The translations under genes and the position numbers were made by a program. The notes under the pieces were generated by a model. It saw nothing but the letters and a program-made list of their open reading frames with translations. It ran no database searches and had not been told where the DNA came from. 64,000 nucleotides of DNA from assembly GCF_004005485.1 (NCBI RefSeq), contig NZ_RZUL01000002.1:310001-374000 (forward strand), written 5' to 3'. The stretch is from Sphingobium algorifonticola. GTDB lineage: Bacteria > Pseudomonadota > Alphaproteobacteria > Sphingomonadales > Sphingomonadaceae. Of the stretch, positions 20,817-29,501 are shown piece by piece (position 1 is the stretch's first letter; each line of letters begins with the position of its first letter).

Positions 20817-21304
20817 GAACTGAGGTCTTCCCCTTGGGCAAGGCGCGTGAAAATGGCGATCCAGGGCTTTGGCTGCCGCTGCGGGCGGCCCTGGGGTGTC
20901 AGATAGGCGGCGGTCACGTCCGCGTCGGTCACTATGTCAGGCCCTCGCATGACCGTCTGATGAATGGCGCAGGTGGCCGCGCCGATCGCCGTCACATGGC
21001 TGCGCACGATCAGGTCGTCGTCCAGCCGCGCAGGGCGTTTGTAGGCGATACGGACATCGGCCACCGCATAGACGCCTGTCCCCCCTTCATGGTTCCCGCG
21101 CTGGTCGATCCCCGCGAGGCGCAGCATGTCGGACCGGGCACGCTCCATATAGCGCAGATAATTGGCGTGATAGACGACGCCCGACAGGTCGGTATCCTCG
21201 AAATAGACGCGCACCGGAAAATAATGCACGCCGCCCGCAAAGCGCCCGGCGGCGGGGCGGATGTCGGCTGGTGGATCGGGCAGGAGGAGGGGAGCGACGC
21301 TCAT
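20813..21304 (-). CDS. ybgC: YbgC-type acyl-CoA thioesterase
   Basis: A hot-dog-fold thioesterase (163 residues), the usual first gene of the tol-pal operon. The family signature DTDLSGVVYHANYLRYME is at 37-54, with the catalytic Asp in DTD and the adjacent Tyr/His. It hydrolyses short to medium acyl-CoA or acyl-ACP and is linked to phospholipid handling. About 20 N-terminal residues precede the fold; ATG at 21304 is the only obvious start. Overlaps tolQ by four bases. Confidence 0.94.
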   Translation of the reverse strand: MSVAPLLLPDPPADIRPAAGRFAGGVHYFPVRVYFEDTDLSGVVYHANYLRYMERARSDMLRLAGIDQRGNHEGGTGVYAVADVRIAYKRPARLDDDLIVRSHVTAIGAATCAIHQTVMRGPDIVTDADVTAAYLTPQGRPQRQPKPWIAIFTRLAQGEDLSS

Positions 21305-21400
21305 GCCCGCCGTTTAACCATGATCGCCGGGAAGGGCAAAGGCGGAAAATGGCGGATGCGTAACCATTTGGTCCGGGAGGGAGGGCGGCTGGTCCAAAAA

Positions 21401-21581
21401 GCCCCTTCTCCCTTGAAGGGAGAAGGATACGAAGGCTTGCCAGCTTGCTGGTTAACCGCAATTGGATGAGGGTGAGCGGACCTTTGGTCCGCGCGGTTTC
21501 GATGGAACCGCATACCCCTCACCCAGCTACGCCCCGGACCTGATCCGAGGCTGCGCAACCCTCTCCCTCAAGGGGAGAGGG
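21401..21581. repeat. Long imperfect inverted repeat between ybgC and ruvB, family E
   Basis: The left hairpin CCTTCTCCCTTGAAGGGAGA (about 21404-21423) and the right hairpin CCCTCTCCCTCAAGGGGAGA (about 21559-21578) bound a 180-bp element containing GTCCGCGCGGTTTCGATGG and CCCCTCACCCAGCTACGCC. Its layout (two hairpins separated by a G/C-rich middle) is like the element at 29502-29627. No gene is inside. The unit fills most of the 285-bp gap. Confidence 0.75.
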
Positions 21582-21589
21582 AAAACCCC

Positions 21590-22612
21590 TCAATCGAACA
21601 ACCCCTCCTGCGCCCCTTCCGGCGGGTTGAGGCCCAGATGCTTCCACCCGCCCGCATTGAGGCAGCGGCCCCGCGCGGTGCGGGCGATGAGGCCGAGCTG
21701 GATGAGATAGGGTTCGATCACTTCCTCGATCGTGTCGCGCGGCTCGGAAAGCCCCGCCGCCAACGTCTCCACCCCTACTGGTCCGCCGCGATAGATGTCC
21801 GCGATCATCGTCAGATACCGCCGGTCCATCAGGTCCAGCCCCAGATGATCGACGTCGAGCCGCAGCAGCGCGGCGTCCGCGATCTTCGCGTCCACAGCAG
21901 CATGGCCCGCGACATTGGCGAAATCGCGCACCCGGCGCAGCAGCCGCCCGGCGATGCGCGGGGTGCCGCGGGACCGGCGGGCGATCTCGGTCGATCCCTC
22001 CGCCGTGACGTTGAGCCCAAGCAATGCGGCGGCGCGGCGCACCACCAGTTCCAGTTCGGGCACGGTATAGAATTGCAGGCGGATGGGAATGCCGAAGCGA
22101 TCGCGCAGCGGGGTCGTCAGCAGCCCTTGTCGTGTCGTCGCGCCCACCAGCGTGAAGCGCGGCAGATCGATGCGGACCGAGCGGGCGGACGGCCCTTCGC
22201 CGATCATCAGGTCCAATGCGCGGTCCTCCATTGCAGGATAGAGGATTTCCTCGACCGCCGGGGCGAGCCGGTGGATTTCGTCCACGAACAATACGTCGCC
22301 CTCATCGAGATTGGTGAGCAGCGCGGCGAGGTCGCCCGACTTGGCGATCACGGGGCCGGATGTCGCGCGGAAGCCCACGCCCATTTCCTTGGCAACGATC
22401 TGCGCCAGGGTCGTCTTGCCCAGGCCGGGCGGGCCGAAGAACAGCACATGATCGAGCGCCTCGCCCCGCTGCTTCGCCGCCTGGATGAAGATACGCAGAT
22501 TCTCCCGCGCGCCTTTCTGCCCGATGAACTCGTCCAGCGTCTTGGGCCGCAGCGCGGCGTCCGCATCCTCGGCGATCCGCGCAGGGGTGATGAGACGGTC
22601 TGTGTCAGTCAT
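21590..22612 (-). CDS. ruvB: Holliday junction DNA helicase RuvB
   Basis: RuvB is the AAA+ motor that drives branch migration with RuvA. The 340-residue protein has Walker A GPPGLGKT at 60-67, Walker [11 protein letters not shown] with D111/E112, sensor motif [18 protein letters not shown] and a C-terminal winged helix ([26 protein letters not shown]). The ATG at 22612 overlaps the stop codon of an upstream 44-residue open frame (ATGA). ruvA lies further upstream, but the GIY-YIG cassette interrupts the usual tight ruvA-ruvB pair. Confidence 0.98.
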   Translation of the reverse strand: MTDTDRLITPARIAEDADAALRPKTLDEFIGQKGARENLRIFIQAAKQRGEALDHVLFFGPPGLGKTTLAQIVAKEMGVGFRATSGPVIAKSGDLAALLTNLDEGDVLFVDEIHRLAPAVEEILYPAMEDRALDLMIGEGPSARSVRIDLPRFTLVGATTRQGLLTTPLRDRFGIPIRLQFYTVPELELVVRRAAALLGLNVTAEGSTEIARRSRGTPRIAGRLLRRVRDFANVAGHAAVDAKIADAALLRLDVDHLGLDLMDRRYLTMIADIYRGGPVGVETLAAGLSEPRDTIEEVIEPYLIQLGLIARTARGRCLNAGGWKHLGLNPPEGAQEGLFD

Positions 22613-22743
22613 GGGTGATCGGACGCGGGTAGCTGGATCAAAATCTGCTCAATGATTTCCTCCGGTTCGATATCAAGGACGCCCGAAGCTCTCCCCTCTT
22701 CGATCAGCGCGCGAAGCAATTGTGTATCTTCTTGCTCTTGCAT
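22609..22743 (-). CDS. 44-residue open frame coupled to ruvB
   Basis: This frame begins at ATG 22743 and ends in the ruvB start (ATGA overlap). The peptide is acidic, with [20 protein letters not shown] and [14 protein letters not shown], a helix-rich amphipathic pattern like the C-terminal tail of small antitoxins, but I do not recognise it. The frame stays open upstream through the left inverted repeat, where it reads MLKQVQHD, a peptide commonly produced by this repeat and not to be taken as coding. It may simply be the leader that couples ruvB translation. Confidence 0.4.
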   Translation of the reverse strand: MQEQEDTQLLRALIEEGRASGVLDIEPEEIIEQILIQLPASDHP

Positions 22744-22755
22744 TACCACTACCTT

Positions 22756-22781
22756 GTCATGCTGAACTTGTTTCAGCATCC
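22756..22781. repeat. Left inverted repeat of the GIY-YIG cassette
   Basis: A 26-base element with internal stem TGCTGAA/TTCAGCA and loop CTTGT. It is the exact reverse complement of 23129-23154. The stop codon of the GIY-YIG gene lies inside it (TCA at 22773-22775). Confidence 0.9.
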
Positions 22782-23099
22782 ATCGCGCCCCGCGCTCGGA
22801 ACCAACGGCGGCAGGCCCAGCCCCACCGCCAGATCGATCCAATGCGGATTTTCGGACTCGATCAGATTTATCTTCCATTGGCGATGCCACCGCTTCAACT
22901 GCTTCTCCCGCATGATGGCCTGCTCCATCGTATCGCAAGGCTCGAACCGAACCAGCCGATAGACGCCATATTGTGCAGTGAAGCCCAGCACTGCGCCGCT
23001 GCGGTGCTGCATCAAACGACCGATCAGGTTGGAGGTCACGCCGATATAAAGGGTGCCGTAAGGCTGGCTCGCCAGAATATTGACGCATGGTTCCTTCAC
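22773..23099 (-). CDS. Small GIY-YIG nuclease domain protein
   Basis: This 108-residue protein is a single GIY-YIG domain. The YIG half is TLYIGVTS at 16-23 (Y18, I19, G20), the catalytic-type Arg is R28, followed by QHRSG, GFTAQYGVYRLVRFE, the metal-site helix AIMREKQLKRW with E65, and WKINLIESENPHW. The GIY half reads CVNIL (5-9), where most relatives have V-Y-I, so the conserved tyrosine is Asn7 (codon AAT, one base from TAT). The start is GTG at 23099. The gene sits between ruvA and ruvB on the same strand, and is flanked by perfect 26-bp inverted repeats; the right repeat is just upstream and the left one covers its stop. The C-terminal residues (after about 96) are not conserved. Such proteins are relatives of single-strand-specific nucleases linked to genome repeats. 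Confidence 0.88.
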   Translation of the reverse strand: MKEPCVNILASQPYGTLYIGVTSNLIGRLMQHRSGAVLGFTAQYGVYRLVRFEPCDTMEQAIMREKQLKRWHRQWKINLIESENPHWIDLAVGLGLPPLVPSAGRDGC

Positions 23100-23128
23100 C
23101 TCACCGGCGACTGCGCGTGCGGCGTAAT

Positions 23129-23154
23129 GGATGCTGAAACAAGTTCAGCATGAC
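23129..23154. repeat. Right inverted repeat of the GIY-YIG cassette
   Basis: The 26-base perfect inverse of the left copy, itself a hairpin (TGCTGAA/TTCAGCA). It lies between the ruvA stop (23176) and the GIY-YIG start (23099). An open frame reading MLKQVQHD from here is a by-product of the repeat. Confidence 0.9.
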
Positions 23155-23175
23155 GGCAGTGGCGAGGGCAAGGGA

Positions 23176-23781
23176 TCACTTTGCCGCCTTCCGCAGCGCC
23201 AGCCGCACCAGCGCGTCGAGGCCCGCGCCTTCGCCAAGGTCCGCCTCTGCCGCCGCGACGGCGGTGCTGGCTTCGGCGGGGCGGAAGCCCAGGTTCTGGA
23301 GGGCGGAGACGGCGTCGGCCGCGTGGCTGCCGCTGGGAAGGGGGGCTAAGCCCGCCGCCAGCGCCGCGCCGGCCGGGGCGACGCCGATCTTGTCCTTAAG
23401 CTCATTGACGATCCGCATCGCGAGTTTCGGGCCGACGCCGTTCGCCCGCGCGACCATCGCCTTGTCGCCCATGGCGATCGCGCGGTGCAACTCTGCGGGT
23501 TCCAGCGCGGACAGGATGGCCAGCGCCACCCGCGCGCCGACACCCTGCACACCGGTGAGCAGGCGGAACCAGTCGCGCTCGTCCGCGCTGGCGAAGCCCA
23601 TCAGGCGGATGGCGTCGTCGCTCACCAGCATTTCGGTGTGGATCGTCACCGCCTCGCCTACCCGGCCCAGCGCCGACAAGGTGCGCGAGGACGCGCCGAC
23701 CAGATAGCCGACGCCGCCGACGTCGATCACCGCATGGTCGATGCCGGTGCTGTCGAGGCGGCCTGAAAGTTTCGCGATCAT
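23176..23781 (-). CDS. ruvA: Holliday junction protein RuvA
   Basis: RuvA holds the four-way junction so that RuvB can move it. The ATG at 23781 gives 201 residues beginning [11 protein letters not shown], the normal start. The N-terminal OB domain (to about 65), the HhH region ([20 protein letters not shown] and [20 protein letters not shown]) and the small C-terminal domain III (from about 150, [18 protein letters not shown]) are all present. The open frame continues 34 codons upstream without family similarity. No ruvC is in the window. Confidence 0.97.
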   Translation of the reverse strand: MIAKLSGRLDSTGIDHAVIDVGGVGYLVGASSRTLSALGRVGEAVTIHTEMLVSDDAIRLMGFASADERDWFRLLTGVQGVGARVALAILSALEPAELHRAIAMGDKAMVARANGVGPKLAMRIVNELKDKIGVAPAGAALAAGLAPLPSGSHAADAVSALQNLGFRPAEASTAVAAAEADLGEGAGLDALVRLALRKAAK

Positions 23782-23970
23782 GTTATGTTCTTTAGCCGCG
23801 ATCGTCGCCATGGCGCAAACGGTAAAGTTGCATAAGTTGCGGCGTTGAAACCCGCAGAAAAGCGCCGTTTCCAACATATCCAACAGGATGCGGCGGAAAC
23901 GCGAAAGGCCGTCGGCTTTGCGTTCGGCTTGCGCGCCCGCCGCCGCCGTGGCGGGCGGGCCGCTGGCGGG

Positions 23971-25206
23971 TCACTCGATCCCGGTAAACACCAGCTTCTG
24001 CACCCGCCGCCCGGTGCTGACTTCGGTGGCGTAGAGATTGCCGTCCGCATCGGTGGCGATGCTGTGCAGCCAGGTGAACTCGCCCGCATAGCGTCCGTTG
24101 CGGCCGATCGCGGCGAGCACCTGATGCGTCTCGCGCAGCAATATCCAGATGCGGCCGTTCATCATGTCGGCGATGTAGACATATTTCTGGTCCGGGGAGA
24201 AGGCGATGTCCGTCACCGTGCGCGTACCGCCGGTTTCCGGCGCGATCACGATGTCGCGCACGAAAGTGACGGCGCCTTTGGCATCGCGGCGGAACAGTTG
24301 CGCGCGGTTGTTGCGCCGGTCGCAGACATAAATATGCCCGTCCTTCGTCGGTACGACGCAGTGGACTATGTCGCCGAACTGGCGCGAAGCAGGATTGGGT
24401 CCGCCGTCGCTGGTGCTGGTCGCCTGCGACTGGTCGAAATTGCCTTGGCGCGTCGGCGCGTCGGGCGCGACGCCATAGGCGCCCCAGAAGCGGCCGAATG
24501 CGCCGCTTTTGTTATCAAAGCCGATCACGCGCTTGTTGATGTAACCATCGGCGACCAGCACTTCGTCATCCTCGTGCCAGACATCGGCGGGGTTGCCCAG
24601 CGCCGCCTTGTCCAGATTGCCCTTGGTCTGGTCCCGGCGGCCATAGCTTTTGATGAACTTTCCGTCGGCGGTGAAATTGAGGATGGCGTGGTCGCCGTCG
24701 CCATTGCCGCCGAACCAGACGGTCTTTTTGGCGTCCACATACAGGCCATGGCCGCTCTTGGGCCACTGGCTCACCCCGTCGATCACCGGCCCGGTCGCGG
24801 GCGTACCCCAGCCGTCCAGATAGGCCCCCGCCTGGCTGAACCGCACGATGGTGGGCGCGGGGCGGCAGCATGTGGCGATCGGCGGCGTCTGCGCCAGGCC
24901 ATTGTCGGTAGCGGTCAGCGAATGGGGGCGGTGGATAACCCACACGTCGTTGTCCTTGTCCACCGCGACGCCGCTGACCTGCCCCAGCATCATGTCGTCG
25001 GGCAGGGTCGGCCAGGCGGCATCCACCTTGAAGCGTGGGACCGGTGTGCCTTTGGGCGCGAGGATTTCGGTATAGAGCGGGGCCAGCGCCGGGGGGCGGG
25101 GCGTCGTGACGGGCTTCGTGCCCTGGGCATGCAGCGATGCGCCGATCAGCAGGGCGGAAAGGGCCGCAGCATAGCGCCAGCCGATAACCGGAAAGCCGTA
25201 TTTCAT
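23971..25206 (-). CDS. Exported NHL-repeat beta-propeller protein
   Basis: A 411-residue protein with a signal peptide (1-28, LHA|Q) and an NHL/six-bladed propeller (VSGVAVDKDNDVWVIHRP, GHGLYVDAKKTVWFGGNG, PADVWHEDDEVLVADGYINKRVI, DIVHCVVPTKDGHIYVCDRRNNRAQLF, VTDIAFSPDQKYVYIADMMNG, LHSIATDADGNLYATE). The propeller resembles that of peptidylglycine alpha-amidating lyases and other scaffold proteins. The substrate is unknown. Stop codon 189 bp from the ruvA start, same strand; GGAGAATCGCGTC precedes the ATG. Confidence 0.88.
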   Translation of the reverse strand: MKYGFPVIGWRYAAALSALLIGASLHAQGTKPVTTPRPPALAPLYTEILAPKGTPVPRFKVDAAWPTLPDDMMLGQVSGVAVDKDNDVWVIHRPHSLTATDNGLAQTPPIATCCRPAPTIVRFSQAGAYLDGWGTPATGPVIDGVSQWPKSGHGLYVDAKKTVWFGGNGDGDHAILNFTADGKFIKSYGRRDQTKGNLDKAALGNPADVWHEDDEVLVADGYINKRVIGFDNKSGAFGRFWGAYGVAPDAPTRQGNFDQSQATSTSDGGPNPASRQFGDIVHCVVPTKDGHIYVCDRRNNRAQLFRRDAKGAVTFVRDIVIAPETGGTRTVTDIAFSPDQKYVYIADMMNGRIWILLRETHQVLAAIGRNGRYAGEFTWLHSIATDADGNLYATEVSTGRRVQKLVFTGIE

Positions 25207-25264
25207 GACGCGATTCTCCCTTTAAGCACAGGAGACTATCGCACTGCGGCATCACCTCAACCCC

Positions 25265-27331
25265 TTATTGTGGGGGTGGGCGGTTTTCCGGGGGAACGGG
25301 CTGGGTAGGAACGACGCGTGGTCCGGGTCCGGGGCCAGGCGTCGGGCCGGGGGCAGGCAGCGGCGGCGCGTCGGCATCGCCCGTGCCATCGCCGTCCAGC
25401 CCCAGGTTGACGCCATCGGGACCGATGCCGATGCTGACATTGCCGATATCGGTCGCGACGCTGATATTGGCGATGGCGTTCACGATATCGGCGGCATTGT
25501 CCGCTTCCTCCACAACGGCGTCCGGCTCGTCGATGGCGCGCGCCATGAAGTCCCGCCAGACGCGGGCCGGCACGCCGCCGCCGGCAAAGCCGGGCAGGGG
25601 GCTGTTGTCGTCATTGCCGACCCAGACGGCAGTCACCAGGCCACCGGCATAGCCCACGAAAATGGCGTCGCGATTGTCCTGCGTCGTGCCGGTCTTCCCG
25701 AAGGTGCTGGTGCGCAGCGCCGCCGCGCTGCCGGTGCCGCGATTGGCCGCGGAAGAGAGCAGATCGCGGATCATCTCCAGCTCGCTGCTGCGGAACGATT
25801 TCTGCCGGTCGATGATTGCGGCCACCCAGCTGCGTTCCTCGGGCGGCAGGCCGTGCGCTTCGACCGGATAGGCCCCGGCGGCGATCGCGGCATAGGCCTG
25901 CGTCAACTCAACGAGATTGACTTCGGACGTGCCGAGCGCGGTGCTCAGATTCTCCGCGATCGGGCTGGTGATGCCCAGGTCGCGGGCGACCTTGATGACG
26001 TTGCGGATGCCGACCTGCTGCGCCAGCCGCACCGCCGCGACATTGCTGGACACCGCGAATGCCTGCCGCAGCGAAATGCGCCCGCGATAGCGCCGGTCAT
26101 GATTGGCGGGGCGATAGTCCCCTTCGGTGATCGGCGTGTCGTCGATCATGTCCTCGGGCGTCATGCCCGCCCGGAAGGCGGCGAGATAAACGAACAGCTT
26201 GAAGGTCGAACCGGGCTGCCGCTTTGCCTGCGCCGCACGGTTGAAGCTGCTGGCCTTGTAATCCTTGCCGCCGACCATCGCGACGACGGTGCCGTCGGGC
26301 TGCATAGCGACGATCGCGATCTGCGCCTTGCCCAGCGGCGCGCGGCGGACCGCGCCTTCCGCCTGTTTCTGCAAGCGGCTGTCGAGCGTGGTCACGATTT
26401 CCTGCGCGCCATAGACGGCGCCTGCCCGGTCGCGCGCCTCGGGCAGCACCCAGTCGGCGAAATAGGTGCCGCTCACCGATTCGGGCGCATTCTGCACATC
26501 GAGCCGGGCCGGGCGCAGCGCGTCCTTCTCCGCCTGCGTCAGATAGCCGGCCTCGACCATCGCCTGTTCGACCAGCTCGGCGCGGGCGCGGGCGCCGGAC
26601 AGGTTGGTGGTGGGGGCAAGGCGCGAGGGAGCCTTGAGCAGCCCCGCCAGCATCGCCGCCTGCGCGACCGTCAGCCGGTCCGGCCGCCGGTTGAAATAAT
26701 GATGCGCCGCCGCGCGCAGGCCATAGACGTTATCGCCGAAATAGACGTTCGACAGATAGCGTTCGAGGATCTGGTCCTTGGTCAGCCAGGCTTCCAGCCA
26801 GAAGGCGATCAGCGCCTCGCGCAGTTTGCGGCTGGCGGTCCGGTCACTGTTCAGGAACACGCCCTTGGCAAGCTGCTGAGTAATGGTGCTGCCACCCTGC
26901 GACGCGCCATCGGACCAGATATTGTGCCAGAAGGCGCGGGCGATGCCCTTGGGGTCGATGCCCCAGTGGCTGTAGAAGCGCCGGTCCTCGATCGCCATGA
27001 ACGCTTGCGGCACATGGGCGGGCAATTGCGCGACGGTCACCGGCTGGTCGATGATCGCGCCGCGCCGGGCGATCACCACACCATCGGCGGACATCAGCGT
27101 GACGCTGGGCGGCGCAATCGGCTGGAGCGAGCGGGACAGCGGTGCCGTGATCGCCAGCCAGGCAACAAGGATCATGAACAGCGCGAGCATCCCGGCCAGA
27201 ACCCAGCCCAGTATGCGCAGCTTGCGGCGGAAGGGCGCGCGGGTGGCGAAACTGTCCGGCGGACCTGCGCCGAACGCCGTGGGCGGCGGAGGCCCCGGAG
27301 CGGCGGGGATTGGATCGGGAATGGCGTTCAT
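25265..27331 (-). CDS. Class A penicillin-binding protein (bifunctional)
   Basis: This membrane-bound enzyme polymerises and cross-links peptidoglycan. From the ATG at 27331 it has 688 residues. A Pro-rich cytosolic N-terminus is followed by one membrane helix (about 41-62). The glycosyltransferase domain carries E115 in EDRRF and GGSTITQQLAK at 147-157. The transpeptidase has the three penicillin-binding motifs: S375-x-x-K378 (GSTFK), SSN at 428-430 and KTGT at 546-549. The C-terminus ends in a glycine/proline-rich tail. A start nine codons earlier (27358) is possible; neither has a good ribosome binding site. Confidence 0.95.
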   Translation of the reverse strand: MNAIPDPIPAAPGPPPPTAFGAGPPDSFATRAPFRRKLRILGWVLAGMLALFMILVAWLAITAPLSRSLQPIAPPSVTLMSADGVVIARRGAIIDQPVTVAQLPAHVPQAFMAIEDRRFYSHWGIDPKGIARAFWHNIWSDGASQGGSTITQQLAKGVFLNSDRTASRKLREALIAFWLEAWLTKDQILERYLSNVYFGDNVYGLRAAAHHYFNRRPDRLTVAQAAMLAGLLKAPSRLAPTTNLSGARARAELVEQAMVEAGYLTQAEKDALRPARLDVQNAPESVSGTYFADWVLPEARDRAGAVYGAQEIVTTLDSRLQKQAEGAVRRAPLGKAQIAIVAMQPDGTVVAMVGGKDYKASSFNRAAQAKRQPGSTFKLFVYLAAFRAGMTPEDMIDDTPITEGDYRPANHDRRYRGRISLRQAFAVSSNVAAVRLAQQVGIRNVIKVARDLGITSPIAENLSTALGTSEVNLVELTQAYAAIAAGAYPVEAHGLPPEERSWVAAIIDRQKSFRSSELEMIRDLLSSAANRGTGSAAALRTSTFGKTGTTQDNRDAIFVGYAGGLVTAVWVGNDDNSPLPGFAGGGVPARVWRDFMARAIDEPDAVVEEADNAADIVNAIANISVATDIGNVSIGIGPDGVNLGLDGDGTGDADAPPLPAPGPTPGPGPGPRVVPTQPVPPENRPPPQ

Positions 27332-27524
27332 GTGTGGCGGCCATACTGTATTGCGCAAATCATACAGTCAAGGGTGTCGGCCATGCGCATCGCGCGCCGC
27401 GATAGCGGTTTCGTCGCAGAACATCCATGGATTATGTCATATGTTCCCCGGCGTTCGCCGGTGCACAGCAGGTGTAGATGTACTTCGCGCTTGCCCGCCG
27501 GTCCTGCAATCCTATCTTGACCCC

Positions 27525-27992
27525 ATGCATATAGATCGTCAGGGCCGTCAGCTCACATCCGCCGAACGGGCCATGGCGACGAGCGTCTTCGGTGATGCGA
27601 TCGCGCTCGATGGCGTGCGGCTTTACCGGCGCGTCTGGTTTCCCTTCCAGCCGCGCGGCGTGACGATGGCACCGCGCGGCCACATCCATTTCCATCCGAA
27701 GGGTGACAGCTATTGCGATTGCTTTGCCAGCAGCACGCTGGGGATGCAGGGCCATCTGATTCATGAGCTGACCCATGTGTGGCAGCATCAGCAGGGCATC
27801 AATCTTGTACTGCGGCGGCACCCCTTCTGCCGTTACAGCTATGCGATCAGGCCGGGCTGGACCTTGGAGCGATATGGCATCGAGCAACAGGCCGAAATCG
27901 TGCGCCATGCCTTTCTGCTGCGACAGGGTGTGACCGTGCCGGGCGCGCCACCCCGCGAAACGCTGGAGAGCATATTGCCGTTTGGGGTTTGA
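27525..27992 (+). CDS. vgr-related protein with HExxH-like zinc site
   Basis: A 155-residue protein of a family often named 'vgr related' in sphingomonads. H80-E81-x-x-H84 lies in IHELTHVWQHQQG, with E124 in EQQAEIV as a likely third ligand. This matches the DUF4157-type zinc fold. The frame upstream is open, but the ATG at 27525 gives a compact protein; no secretion signal is seen. It stands alone between the penicillin-binding protein (divergent) and a repeat. The role is unknown. Confidence 0.8.
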   Translation: MHIDRQGRQLTSAERAMATSVFGDAIALDGVRLYRRVWFPFQPRGVTMAPRGHIHFHPKGDSYCDCFASSTLGMQGHLIHELTHVWQHQQGINLVLRRHPFCRYSYAIRPGWTLERYGIEQQAEIVRHAFLLRQGVTVPGAPPRETLESILPFGV

Positions 27993-28007
27993 CCTGCGGC
28001 CTCACAT

Positions 28008-28107
28008 CCCGTTCGCCCTGAGCGAAGTCGAAGGGTTCCCCTGAACATAGTGAAGGGGCTTCGCGTGCGGGTTGGCCTGACCCTTCGACAAGCTCAGGGC
28101 GAACGGG
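28008..28107. repeat. Palindromic repeat, family B
   Basis: The left arm CCCGTTCGCCCTGAGC (28008-28023) and right arm GCTCAGGGCGAACGGG (28092-28107) are inverse over 16 bp, and the adjoining TCGAAGGG (left) and CCCTTCGA (right) also face each other. A shorter hairpin lies between. The family recurs at 51013-51119 and, in part, at 56543-56563. It falls between the vgr-related gene and the MHS transporter. Confidence 0.85.
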
Positions 28108-28189
28108 TTTGTTTGTCTAGAGGTTCTCCCAAGGCCGAAAACCTTATCCCCGGTTGACCGCAGACCCGCAAAGCGCCGATCATGACGCT

Positions 28190-29497
28190 ATGAGCAATGC
28201 CAGCACGCCGCCCCCTCCTTCGCGCCGCAACCGGCTGTTCGCCATTTTTGGCGGGTCCGCGGGCAATCTGGTGGAATGGTACGACTGGTATGTCTATTCG
28301 GCCTTCGCGCTCTATTTCGCGCCCATTTTCTTTCCCGAAGGCGATAAGACCGCGCAGTTGCTGAATACCGCCGCGATATTCGCGGTCGGCTTCTTCATGC
28401 GGCCCATCGGCGCGTGGATCATGGGGGTCTATGCCGACCGCAACGGGCGCAAGGCAGGGCTGACGCTCTCCATCGGGCTGATGTGCGCCGGGTCGCTGCT
28501 GATCGCGGTCGCGCCGGGCTACGCGCAGATCGGCTACTGGTCGCCTGCGCTCCTCATTCTCGCGCGGCTGATGCAGGGGCTGAGCGTCGGCGGGGAATAT
28601 GGCGCGAGCGCGACGTATCTGTCCGAAATGGCGAGCCAGAAACATCGCGGTTTCTTCTCCAGCTTCCAATATGTCACGCTCATCATGGGGCAGTTGCTGG
28701 CGCTCGCCGTGCTGATCGCGTTGCAGGCGGCGATGAGCGAGGCGGCGCTGGAGGCATGGGGCTGGCGCATCCCCTTCTTCATCGGCGGGGCGCTGGCAGT
28801 GAGCGTCCTCTATCTGCGGCGGCGGCTGATGGAGACGCAATCCTTTGCCGCGGCAAAGGGACATGACGGACCCAAATCCAGCATGTTCGCGCTGTTCCGA
28901 TGTTATCCGGGGCAGGCGGCGCTGGTCATCGCGCTGACCGCCGGGGGCACGCTCGCCTTCTATGCCTATTCCACCTACATGCAGAAGTTCCTGGTGAACA
29001 CATCGGGTTTCAGCCGGGAAACCGCAACGGCGATCATGGCCTGCGCGCTGTTTGTCTATATGCTGTTGCAGCCGGTGGTGGGGGCGCTGTCCGACCGGAT
29101 CGGGCGGCGGCCGATCATGATCGGCTTCGGTGTGCTGGGCGTTGCCGCGACGGTGTGGATATTCCGCTCGCTCGAAAGTGTGGATGATCCGGTCGCGGCC
29201 TTCTTCCTCGTCCTCTTCGCGCTGGCGATCGTCAGCGGCTATACCGCGATCAACGCGGTGGTGAAGGCGGAACTGTTTCCGGCGCACATCCGCGCTCTGG
29301 GCGTCGCGCTGCCCTATGCCATCGCCAATGCGCTGTTCGGTGGCACGGCGGAATATGTGGCCTTCTATCTGAAGGATATCGGGATGGAGCAGGCGTTCTA
29401 CTGGTATGTCACCGGCATGATCGGCGTGTCGCTGATCGCCTATCTCACGATGCGCGAGACGAAGCGGCACAGCCTGATCGACCGGGATCTGGATTGA
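28190..29497 (+). CDS. MHS-family (MFS) dicarboxylate-type transporter
   Basis: A 435-residue, twelve-helix inner-membrane permease. The opening NLVEWYDWYVYSAFALYFAPIFFP and the loop motif GVYADRNGRKAGL are typical of the metabolite:proton symporter (MHS) group that includes alpha-ketoglutarate permease and proline/betaine carriers. ARLMQGLSVGGEYGAS and the second-half DRIGRRP motif are present. The substrate cannot be fixed. The start is ATG 28190; an alternative TTG lies 12 codons upstream (28154). It is transcribed rightward toward the repeat at 29502. Confidence 0.9.
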   Translation: MSNASTPPPPSRRNRLFAIFGGSAGNLVEWYDWYVYSAFALYFAPIFFPEGDKTAQLLNTAAIFAVGFFMRPIGAWIMGVYADRNGRKAGLTLSIGLMCAGSLLIAVAPGYAQIGYWSPALLILARLMQGLSVGGEYGASATYLSEMASQKHRGFFSSFQYVTLIMGQLLALAVLIALQAAMSEAALEAWGWRIPFFIGGALAVSVLYLRRRLMETQSFAAAKGHDGPKSSMFALFRCYPGQAALVIALTAGGTLAFYAYSTYMQKFLVNTSGFSRETATAIMACALFVYMLLQPVVGALSDRIGRRPIMIGFGVLGVAATVWIFRSLESVDDPVAAFFLVLFALAIVSGYTAINAVVKAELFPAHIRALGVALPYAIANALFGGTAEYVAFYLKDIGMEQAFYWYVTGMIGVSLIAYLTMRETKRHSLIDRDLD

Positions 29498-29501
29498 CGA
29501 A

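Noticed and set aside
23131..23349. Plus-strand frame starting MLKQVQHD
   Set aside because: The peptide comes from translating the GIY-YIG inverted repeat; the same string appears from the left repeat in a minus-strand frame. It is a repeat product, and the rest is antisense to ruvA.
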